Source of the DNA: Imbricaverruca yamaguchii
Lineage: Eukaryota > Arthropoda > Thecostraca > Neoverrucidae
Assembly: GCA_034440575.1 (NCBI GenBank)
Contig: JAOTOL010001633.1
Span: 2,575,001-2,639,000 of the forward strand
Length of the DNA stretch: 64,000 bases
Direction of reading: 5' to 3'
In this document: positions 11,601-19,292 of the stretch, piece after piece
Layout: the number at the start of each line of letters is the position of its first letter
Position numbering within the stretch: position 1 is the first letter of the stretch
Made by a program: the position numbers and the translations under genes
Notes under the pieces: generated by a model
Database searches by the model: none
Seen by the model: the letters and a program-made list of their open reading frames with translations, nothing else
What the model was told of the DNA's origin: nothing

Positions 11601-14600
11601 CCTGGTGACGTCACTTTTCTGGGAAATTGTTTTGGAGAGTGAACCCGGAGCCTACTCGTCGGGCGCTTTCCGATGACACCTCTTTCGTTTTCGTGCGATG
11701 CTTAGTTTTGATTTTAGAGGGGGTCTTCAACCCCCCACCCGAGATGGGGTGTGACGATTTGACCAGAAAGAGGGTTAATAAGGAACGTCGACAAGGTTTG
11801 GATCGTCAAGCTGTAAGTTGAAGCGCGGCACGATGACAATTTCCGGGCAATGAGCCAGGCGCTTTCCAATACTTCTTGCAAGCAGATTACTTAAATATCT
11901 TTCACATCAGATTGATCTGGAGCACTTGAACATATCATACCTCCGGGTCAGAGTTAAAAGAATATCCCATTGGGGATCTGCTGTCCGGAACTATTGACAA
12001 AACTGCATTTGTTTTTCTGTTGGGGTTCTGAGAGATGGTGTTTGGCAATGGCATATAGCAACTACTCGCCATCCAATAAGTCGCCAAGGTGACTGAGCTT
12101 TTCATCTGGTTTCTCTCGTGGCAATAGCAAATACTCACAAGTACAGCTTTGGTACATTGCAGCATAGTTGTGGGAAGAAAGGACTGGATTCGAAATACTA
12201 CGATTTACATTTATTATTTATCCATACAAACAGTCTGTGGGAAGAGCTATGGTTGGTTGGTTATTTTGGCTTACGGGCGCATTGACTGCGTTGGTCATAC
12301 AGCGCCCAGGGATAAGCTATGGAATTGAAAGAAAACGCGTCTTCACAATGCAAATGAAAAAAAACATCGCTGCTTGTGATGGTCAAACCTTGCACTTTTC
12401 AAATCCAGGTGTTGCGATCATAAGCCGAACTCTGCTCTGGGCATATGGCCTGTGCGGTCACGACTGAAATACCTGTAAAACAGCATAATCATCCAACATC
12501 GAAAAGGAATAAAAGAAGATGCTCACGATATCTAGTGTGGTTCCAAAACCAGCTGAACGCATGCCGTGAGCCTCATGCTGCTGAAAACTGCCTAAATAAG
12601 CTGAACTTCAGCTTCAATGTGTCTGAGAATATGTTGTCAAAAAATTTCAGTGGTGAAAAGGCCACGAGGGCGTGCAAAACATAACACCTTCCGATAACAG
12701 GAAGTCATTGCGACTTTTTACGGCGACAAGTACATTAAAGGTACTTTTCATGATTTAGAAATGTTCTTTAACCTCAGTAGAAAGAACAGAACGCGCGCAA
12801 GAAGGCATACATAAAACCATGCCCGACGTCATTTTTCGCTGTATCGATACTCCTTATGTGGTCTCGATCGCCACACTGGGTCTTTTCGTAGCGCCGGAAA
12901 TAATTAATACCTATCGGACACTCACCAGGTCGAGAAAGAAAATTTCCATACAAATCGAGTGGTGAAAAGGCAAGCACAAGAGGGCGTGCAAAACGTTACA
13001 CTTATCGATAGCAGGAAGTCGTTGCTACCTTTCTGGCGGTAGGTGCATGCACCAACGTACCAACAATCACGTATGAACACTAGCATGGCTAAGATTCAGC
13101 GACCGACCACCAATACCGATGAGCTTCTCTGATCTATCTACCCTGAATATCAGTCACATCGAATGCGCTTGTTTACGTGAATGCGTCGCAGAAGCATCCA
13201 AGGCTCTCTTTGCGGGAGTTCGGTGAGCTCGCATCAGAATATCAGCTCGCTCGCTCGCTCCTAACGCCACCTAGGCGATAGCGCGCAACAGCAGAGACAC
13301 CTTGCGGCGGGATTGAGGAGTCAGACGAGAGTGCGCACCGAGCTGGCGCATTCCTACTTGATCACGGCGGTTGCAACGAAATTATTGGAGTCAAGACTAC
13401 GTCATTAACGAGTCGGTGATGAATGGACGATAGGTCCATACGACCCACAGTCCCCGGATCCCCGAGAAATTAATAATATCGCTCAAGCGTGGAAGTGGCA
13501 ATTGTTGCCAACTATTGCTTATTGGGTAGTTCACGACGCATTTTATACACATTCACGGCTAATGTGTATAAAATGCGGCGCGCCCACACTGCTTCGCCGG
13601 TGGGCCGCGGGATTGGGAAATGTCCTGAGCGGCGCTAGTGTCGAACCCGGGACCTTTGGTACCCATGGCGGACACCTTACACACTCGGCCGTCCTCGCCC
13701 CTAACTGTTGCCGACTACCGTCTACTAATACTTATCCAATGGTCAAATACGAAGTGTAGCCCGTGAACCGACTCTTCGCCTGAACATCGACATGGAGATA
13801 GAACTCTGGACCCGCGCAGCGCAGCCAGCCCCTACACATACAGACGCCGGTCTAACTCACGTGCCAGACAGCCTGGAGAACACGTTGGCGAAGTTGACCG
13901 ACGACGGGAACCAGGTGGCGAAGAAGCAGATGACGAACACGGTGTTGCGCTGTTGGGACAGCGCCTCCTCCAGCTCATGGTAGGAGAAGTACGTGACCCG
14001 CTCCGGCACCGTCGACACCGGCTCCGGGAACCACACGTACGCCACTGGGGAACATCCGGTCAGTGTCACCCATTGATGACATGAGATCCACTGATGACAG
14101 GGGACGACATCACCCGAGGTAGCTCCGGGAACCACACGTACGCCACTGGGGAACATCCGGTCAGTGTCACCCACTGATGACAAGGGACGACATCACCCGA
14201 GGTAGCTCCGGGAACCACACGTACGCCACTGGGGAACATCCGGTCAGTGTCACCCATTGATGACAGGAGACGACATCACTCAAGGTAGCTCCGGCAAAGT
14301 AAGACAATCAAAGGCGTTGTCGATGGTAAGATAATTATACTTCAGAAGAGAAATTCATCACACCCCTTTGCAGATGGGTGCGATGGTTTGGTGCTTGGGG
14401 ACCCGACACTTACATGACAGAACAGCTGACATGTCATGTCACATATGCTTGTGGCACACTGACCACACCTGGCCACTGAGCTCACCACGGAGACGGAGAC
14501 AGAGCGTACACAACTGGCACGAATGACGCGTACCGCCGAAGGTTACGGGTCCACAGGCACGGAGACAGAACTTACACCACTGATATCAGTAGCGCGAGCC

Positions 14601-15692
14601 ATCTGACCATGGGGTCGCAGGCACAGAGCATGCTACCACAGACAAGACAGCAGCGAATGGGAGGGCCCAGGCATGAAGGATTCGCGCCAATATAGACTGC
14701 CAGGAGGGACCACCATGACACTGAAAGAACGGGGAAGCACGTGATCGGAGAGAACGGGGATGTACGTGATTTGAGAAAATGTATGTGATTGAGCTACCTC
14801 GCCCCTGGCCGGGCGACACCGTGGGAGCAAACTTACTGGTAACCAGCACGAGGTAAACGATGCCCTTCACCGGGTCCGAGTAGAACCAGAGTGCCAGGCT
14901 GACCAGCTTCATGTACGTGTAGGCCGTGCTGAGGTACGGCATCACACCGCGCGCGCCTGTCTTCTTCGTCTTGGCCCAGATAACGACCGCCACGAAGAAG
15001 AGAAGCTTGCTCTCATTCTGCCAAAGAGATAAAATGCAGGATGAATTGCACAATCAAGTAGTGGTTGAAATACCACACCTCATAAGACACACATAATTAT
15101 TTACTTCATAAACATGTATCACAATACACGCAGTCAATGAAAGCTCTTGCTCCGTGCCAATTACTACATGAATATACTGCAGCACATTATGCCAGGTCGC
15201 GGATGATTGACTATGTTACATGTATCTCCTGTAGAACAGTATGATTGGTGATGGATGGCATTATGGCTGGCAGTTCATGGTCAGATTGCTGGTGACTGAT
15301 GGTCAAATGGCTGGTGGTGAATGGCCATATGACTGGTGGTGAATGGCCATATGACTGGTGGTGGATGGTAATATGACATGGTGGATGGTCATATGATTGG
15401 CAGTGTATGGTCGTATGACTAGCAGTGGATGATCATATGACTGGCAGTGGATGGCCAGATGACTGACGATTAATGGGCATTTGACTGGTGGCAGATGGCC
15501 ATACTGTTGGTGACAGATGATTCACAGAGTGGCCGCCAGCATCACACTCACGTCAGAGAGCTCGCAGGGGTCGGGAGCTGGGAAGACAATCTGGCACACC
15601 ACAGGTGTGTACTTGAGAACCAGGAACGAGGTCGCCAGCACCATGTTGAGCACATGGTGAACGGACAGCAGCGACTTGGCATCCTCGAACAT
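5598..15692 (-). CDS. TMX2: Thioredoxin-related transmembrane protein 2 (five exons)
   Basis: Join, in transcription order: 15692-15552, 15017-14837, 14044-13861, 6911-6716, 5696-5598. Intron phases 0, 1, 2 and 0 match at every junction and yield 266 aa (human TMX2 is 296). TMX2 is a multipass ER-membrane protein of the PDI group, placed at ER-mitochondria contacts and linked to redox and calcium balance. Hydrophobic segments lie near residues 12-38, 51-60, 84-96 and 98-113. A thioredoxin-like fold follows (about 118-235), with YFSYHELEEAL, ICFFATWFPSS, LVFGKVDVTRHPD and RQLPTVVLVDGG (the fold's cis-Pro is P204). The C terminus AKKTK is a KKXX ER-retrieval signal. The active-site region reads WFPSS, so no cysteine is seen where human has SNDC. 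The start is the first ATG after an in-frame TAA; an upstream non-coding exon is possible (TTTGCAG ends 16 nt before the ATG). Gene identity is from recognised family sequence, not a search. Confidence 0.92.
5737..5836. repeat. 32-bp minisatellite, three copies
   Basis: GACAATGTGACCGTGGGAAT recurs at 5737, 5769 and 5801, with a broken unit at 5833. It lies in TMX2 intron 4, about 40 bp from the exon 5 acceptor. Confidence 0.95.
5837..6449. other. Intron 4 of TMX2; possible TTAA-element end at 6002
   Basis: Mostly unique intronic sequence. TTAACCCTTCCCGGACCAGG at 6002 resembles the left ends at 10952 and 34163 (TTAAC, then C/G-rich sequence), but no matching right end was found. A T9 run lies near 6380. 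Confidence 0.35.
6450..6670. repeat. Diverged tandem triplication, about 80-93 bp
   Basis: Three related segments begin near GAGGAAAATGCGCTC (6453), GAGGAAAATGGAGCC (6533) and AAGGAAACGGAGCC (6628). It sits in TMX2 intron 4, just after the exon 4 donor. Confidence 0.5.
6716..6911 (-). CDS. TMX2: TMX2 coding exon 4
   Basis: Acceptor CTCCGCCAG|G, donor ACGCAG|GTCAGC; 196 bp. Encodes YALDNLVFGKVDVTRHPD through GRLVPFTFTQ, the second half of the thioredoxin-like fold with the QLPT cis-Pro turn. Intron 3 (6912-13860, about 6.9 kb) opens directly into the 85-bp minisatellite, which starts nine bases from the AG. Confidence 0.92.
6922..9550. repeat. 85-bp GC-rich minisatellite, about 31 copies
   Basis: GACCTGGTGTCG recurs every 85 bp (7011, 7096, and so on) with few indels (units near 7960-7995, 8770, 9184 and 9268). 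Units differ mainly at dimorphic sites: CGACAC/CGGCAC, CCTGATG/CCTGGTG/CCCGGTG, CAGACA/CAGTCA and CGCCC/AGCCC. The unit has no stop in any plus frame, which explains nested ORFs of up to 564 aa; these are not genes. The whole array is within TMX2 intron 3 and touches the exon 4 acceptor. Confidence 0.97.
9551..9860. other. Intronic spacer with a 12-bp hairpin
   Basis: Perfect 12-bp arms (TGTTTTCCAGGA and complement) at 9690-9701 and 9709-9720. No coding signal was seen. Confidence 0.6.
9861..10410. repeat. 24-bp minisatellite, about 22 copies
   Basis: The unit CACCTGGCTGATATAGCGGG is spaced 24 bp apart (9863, 9887, 9911, and so on), with several shortened units. On the minus strand it gives a false YQPGDGPL repeat protein. 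It lies in TMX2 intron 3. Confidence 0.95.
10411..10720. other. Intronic spacer, nothing recognised
   Basis: Unique sequence between two minisatellites in TMX2 intron 3. Confidence 0.5.
10721..10951. repeat. 18-bp minisatellite, about 12 diverged copies
   Basis: Unit GGTTCAGATCGTCAATAA, for example at 10833 and 10851. Units are more diverged than in neighbouring arrays. The minus-strand frame reads a false DDLNLI repeat. Confidence 0.92.
10952..11778. mobile_element. Candidate TTAA-flanked non-autonomous element
   Basis: Begins TTAACCC (10952) and ends GGGTTAA (11772-11778). Inside each end lies a C/G-rich block with a GGGGGTCTTCAACC-like motif (about 10972 and 11717). It has no transposase ORF. 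TTAA flanks would fit piggyBac-like insertion, but the terminal repeats are short and imperfect, so this is tentative. Confidence 0.35.
11779..12270. other. Intronic, nothing recognised
   Basis: Unique sequence in TMX2 intron 3. No exon-like open frame resembles any known family. Confidence 0.45.
12275..12307 (+). repeat. Short dispersed hairpin repeat, copy A
   Basis: Arms GGGCGC and GCGCCC enclose about 21 nt containing TGAC and GGTCA. It is preceded by GGTTGGTTATTTTGGC. Same family as 16187, 19462, 23302, 24408, 43776 and 46004. Confidence 0.75.
12648..13055 (+). repeat. Direct duplication of about 95 bp (two diverged copies)
   Basis: AGTGGTGAAAAGGC, GAGGGCGTGCAAAAC and CAGGAAGTC recur in the same order at about 12648-12743 and 12957-13055. 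They are separated by about 210 bp of unrelated sequence. The origin is unknown; a dispersed element is plausible. Confidence 0.8.
13056..13536. other. Intronic, nothing recognised
   Basis: Unique sequence in TMX2 intron 3, with a short GCTC run near 13246-13260. Confidence 0.45.
13537..13577. repeat. 17-bp perfect inverted repeat, 7-nt loop
   Basis: Arms 13537-13553 (CGCATTTTATACACATT) and 13561-13577 are exact complements. It abuts the 3' side of the minus-strand SINE-like copy. Confidence 0.96.
13578..13715 (-). mobile_element. tRNA-derived SINE-like copy (minus)
   Basis: Read on the minus strand it has an A-box-like GGCCGAGTGTGTAAGG and a B-box-like GGGTTCGACA at tRNA spacing, resembling a tRNA-Ser/Leu head. 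The body contains TTCCCAATCCCGCGGCC. The body matches the plus-strand copy at 53565-53720 (ACACTTCCCAATCCCGCGGC), so at least two members are present. The cloverleaf is partly decayed. Confidence 0.7.
13861..14044 (-). CDS. TMX2: TMX2 coding exon 3
   Basis: The acceptor GTTCCCCAG is followed by the end of the last membrane segment and the start of the thioredoxin fold (RVTYFSYHELEEAL, VFVICFFATWFPSSVNF). The donor is GGCAC|GTGAGT. 184 bp, phase 1 in and phase 2 out. The acceptor and first bases of this exon recur twice more upstream in the intron (see 14030-14290). Confidence 0.92.
14030..14290. repeat. Tandem triplication of the TMX2 exon 3 acceptor region
   Basis: The segment CGTACGCCACTGGGGAACAT (plus strand) occurs with its acceptor boundary at 14044/14045 (used), 14145/14146 and 14228/14229. 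Each copy carries the same minus-strand GTTCCCCAG acceptor plus the first exon bases. Spacing is 101 and 83 bp. Use of the 14145 copy would meet a stop about 27 codons later. Confidence 0.95.
14291..14836. other. TMX2 intron 2, remainder
   Basis: Apart from loosely repeated ACGTGAT motifs near 14737-14790, nothing is recognised. Confidence 0.5.
14837..15017 (-). CDS. TMX2: TMX2 coding exon 2
   Basis: The acceptor TTTGGCAG precedes NESKLLFFVAVVIWAKTKK; the exon ends ...YLVLVT plus one base at the donor CCA|GTAAGT. It carries further membrane segments with a basic KTKKT linker. 181 bp, phase 0 in and phase 1 out. Confidence 0.9.
15245..15510. repeat. 22-bp minisatellite, about 11 diverged copies
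   Basis: The unit resembles ATATGACTGGTGGTGAATGG with a 22-bp period. It lies in TMX2 intron 1, some 40 bp from the exon 1 donor. Confidence 0.9.
15552..15692 (-). CDS. TMX2: TMX2 coding exon 1
   Basis: 47 codons from MFEDAKSLLSV to PCELSD, then the donor GAC|GTGAGT (intron GT at plus 15550-15551). It encodes the first membrane segment (VLNMVLATSFLVLKYTPVV). Intron 1 (15018-15551) holds a 22-bp minisatellite. Confidence 0.88.
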
Positions 15693-16099
15693 GATGCAAC
15701 TGGCTTAGCTGCAAAGTGTAACCAGATGTTACCTGAACCAAATCCTGTGCAACAGTAAACAATATACAATGCATACACTCTGTCCAAATTTGCAATTTTG
15801 CTGTGAACATGAGGATGTGAATTGGAACATGACTTCTACAAAATGTCATATCCTTCTCAGTTCAGGGGGACTATTTGATTTCATTACAAACCATTTTACT
15901 CCAAAAGGACCTGTACTGTGTGCACATACTAGTAAAAATATCACCACATCCACCATTAATTAGAACTAAAAACAAGATTTCTAACCTAAAAATTGTCTTC
16001 CATATTTTTTTATACATTCGATGAGGGACACCTACAGCATCAGCACAACTCCCTTAGTTTTTTGTTGATCCTAAATGTGCACCAGTGTGGCCATGCTTA

Positions 16100-16220
16100 T
16101 GGAGGTGCAACAACCATGCCTCTTGGGGTGCACCAACTATGCCTGGTGGTCAAAGGGCACATACTGTGTGTGTGATTGTGGTTTTAGGGTGCATCAACCA
16201 TGGTTGGTTATTTAGCACCC
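16100..16220 (+). repeat. Diverged hairpin-repeat cluster, copy G at 16187-16220
   Basis: GGGTGC (16187-16192) pairs with GCACCC (16215-16220) around GTTGGTTA-containing sequence. A weaker relative precedes it (GGGTGC at 16126 with a degraded partner). Same family as the GGGCGC/GCGCCC copies elsewhere. Confidence 0.6.
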
Positions 16221-16859
16221 AGGGGCACATACTGGATACTGCATGGAACATGTCATACTTCCACATCTGTCAAGACAGCTTCCTAATCAGATTCACATTG
16301 AAATCTACATTCAAAGCCAGACATACAAATTGGTTGGCAATTTCCATACAGGCATCACAGTCATTGGTTATCACAATGGTACCAGTTGATTCACATTGCA
16401 TTGAGACCTTGGACAATCACATGCCAGTGAAGTTCAAGGTTATTGGCCTACACACATGATTTTGCTAAAAATTCGCACACAGATGCCTCCCAAGACCATT
16501 CATAATCTGGATTTACATGAAAATTGGTAAATTTGTGACTGAAGGAAATTAAAAAAAAAACAATATGCAGATTTTGTGGGTGTGGTGAATGTTTCCAAAT
16601 TCTACTCTTTGTTGAAAATATTCCCCACTTAAAGCAAGTCTAGCCTGTTTTCCTAAAGTTTTTCCCTCTAAAAATGCTTGGCATGCCAGTGAATGACTAA
16701 TTTGTGACTTACCAATGGTATTAACCAGTACAAAAATTATGGACAAAAACTGTCAACTCTACAACAGATTAAGTCTGAGCAATATGGCATCTGTTGAGAT
16801 AATTCACATTTGGATTCACACCTTTACCATAGGACCATATGGAGTATCCCAGTGAACAT

Positions 16860-17265
16860 GCTGGCAGTAGTCTGACTTTGGCCCAATGCCAAGCCCTACT
16901 TTGGGCTGATGCTGGGATGCCAGTGGCCTAATATTGGCCAGAGAGTAGAATGTCTGCCCATCCCAACATGCAGCTGACATTTAGCCAATGTCAGGCTGAT
17001 GTTGGAAAGATGTTGTGCTGCTGCTGGGGTGCTAGTGTTTTGTTGCTGGCTGAAGAATTAAATATTGGACAATGGCCAGACATCAGCTGGCCACTATTGA
17101 TGTCAAACTCAACCAAACATATGCTATATTTCAGGTCAGTTTGCTGATGTTGGGCTGAGAGCAGTCTGATGTTGGTGTGCCATTTATGAGATGCTGAGCA
17201 CCCCAAACACATGCCAACAGTGGGCCAATACCAGCATGCTTACTGGGATGCCCCACCCCTCATTT
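16860..17265. repeat. Low-order repeat of TTGGGC/GCCAAT-type motifs
   Basis: Repeated TTTGGGCTGATGCTGG, GCCAATGTCAGGCTGATGTTGG-like and reverse-orientation GCCAGACATCAGC motifs without a fixed period. It resembles MITE-derived DNA seen in invertebrates; the family is not identified. Confidence 0.4.
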
Positions 17266-18467
17266 GGGCCTGTCTATTGCCTTCAAGTATTACCACCAAA
17301 TAATTTTCAGAAATCAATGTCAGCAGCTATCTGCCTAACAATAAAAATCTGCCAAATCAGTCCTTCCTTATATAGAAACAAAAATATCCAATATAAGCAT
17401 AAATATCCAAATTATAAATTTAAATGTGAAAACAAATATGAAACTACCTCAACAGATGTCATACTACAGTCTAGATGTGCTGTAGAGTTGTCTTTTCAGT
17501 CATTTTTGTACTGGTTAATACCTAACCACTGGTCAGGCATAAATTACCCATTTCCCAGCATTATGCCACCTGTGCTTACACCCAATAGACCTAGGATTCA
17601 GACGTTGGATTGCTTGAAATATAGATGCCAGGTTGTGTGCACTGCCAAAATTGCCAAAATCGCAGTGTAACTCGTACTTTCCTCACGACACATGCTATAA
17701 AATGGCCATGCACCTTGTTACCTACCTAGGTACGTAACAAATTAATTATATGATCTCCGGCTCTTCTTCAAGAACCAATCGAAATTGAAGATCAGGACCG
17801 AAACAGTCTATTTCAGGACGAACTTGGCATACAAATGAACGTTATAAACAAATGGACTGAATCACGCAGTACAGCTATTTCAGTTTTAACTACATACAAC
17901 CTGCTTCGAAAAAGCTAACATGCAAAAAATCATAGGTGATCAATCCGTAGTCCCCTGTCAATGGTAATCAGACTTTTGGCGTCGAAGGACATACCTATCA
18001 AGAGTTTTGTCTTACGTGAATCAACTCAAGAAATATATGTATATATTTATGCTGTGATTTCTTTCACACCAAATTAAAAAAGAACTTAAATAATTATATT
18101 ACAGAAGTCATTTTATTGAAGAGACGCGATGTAATACCGGTTGGTTTTCCAGTTCAAGAGCGCCCGAAGGGGTTTGTGAAAACGAAACTGACGCGGGCAG
18201 CTGATTTGTTGTCAGTTCTCCTCAGGCGCCGGCCTGGTTCGCTTGTCTCGTTGGGTGTGCGCGGTAGTTCGGTGGTGTTCTCTGTGATGAAATTGAAGTG
18301 CATTTCAGACGTTTGACTCAATTCTATATTTTCACGTCCGACATGCTTTTAATTATATTGATATGACTGTGATTGACTCTCAACGTTCTGCGACGAACAG
18401 CAATTTGAAGATACTGCCCTTTAATTCGGAGAGTTGTGCGATTGTTTGACAAAGCCGATCATTTAGA

Positions 18468-19292
18468 ATGACGATTGTAAGAAAAATGACTAAGAAGCGA
18501 TATGGTACGGTCGAGAATGAAGACGACTACGATTGCAGACTGCCACTGCATCCAGTGGACGCTTTTGAAGAAGGCATTGCTTTCAAAGCTAAATGCATTG
18601 GCACTTTGGATGTGCCACGACCTACAACCCGGCTTGAAATTGTTTCATCGATGAGACGGATCCGCTACGAGTTCAAAGCAAGAGGAATCAAGAAAAAGAA
18701 AGTGATAATGAACATTAGCACTGATGGCGTGAAGGTCGTACACAAAAAGAAACGGAGGAAAAGAAACAACATTGATGAGAGCAAGCTGGTTTTGCATGAT
18801 CATCCTATTTATCGTATATTTTACGTGTCGCACGATTCTCAAGACATGAAGATCTTCAGCTACATCGCCAAAGACGATGTAAGCAACGTCTTCAAATGCA
18901 GTGTGTTCAAGGCGTCCAAAACCAGTCAGGCCATGCGAATCGTGCGGACCATCGGCCAGGCGTTCGACGTGTGCCGCCAGCTGTACGACGACGACGAACT
19001 GGAGGCGGCCGGCGAGAAGGCGCACCCGCTCATCGCCGACCTGCCGCCGTACGACTCGCGCGAGGCGATCGACACTCGGCTGAGGCCGCTGGCGCTGCCG
19101 CCGGGCGATGCGGCCGACCCGCTGGTCGACTCACTGGCCGACGACACCATCAGGTCGCCGCTGGCCGACCGGCTCGGCGCCGGCGGCTCGCTGCCGCCGG
19201 CCGGCGCGCCGCTCTCCTCCCACCACGAGTGGCAGCTGCTCCAGCAGCAGCTGCAGCAGCAGCAGGATCACACGCAGGCCGCCCTGGCGCAG
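18468..19292 (+). CDS. NOS1AP: NOS1AP coding exon 1 (complete PTB domain)
   Basis: 275 codons without an intron. Composition changes within the exon: up to about 18940 codons are mixed AT/GC, beyond that almost every third position is G or C. Read-through past the donor stops at 19385, so intron retention would add about 30 residues. Confidence 0.92.

Larger units (their letters stand above)
15693..18467. promoter_or_regulatory. Divergent intergenic region between TMX2 and NOS1AP
   Basis: It separates the two start codons (15692 minus, 18468 plus) by 2775 bp, so both 5' UTRs and proximal promoters should lie here unless upstream exons are more distant. 15700-17650 is AT-rich with diverged repeats; 18110-18310 is GC-richer and a plausible NOS1AP 5' UTR. 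An in-frame TGA at 18447-18449 fixes the NOS1AP start. No convincing TATA box or Inr plus DPE pair was found. Confidence 0.4.

Noticed and set aside
12271..12311. Hammerhead ribozyme for the dispersed hairpin family
   Set aside because: The CUGAUGA and GAAA core motifs are absent on both strands.
18205..18250. Inr-like TCAGTT at 18212 as the NOS1AP start site
   Set aside because: The hexamer is common and no DPE or TATA partner sits at the required distance.
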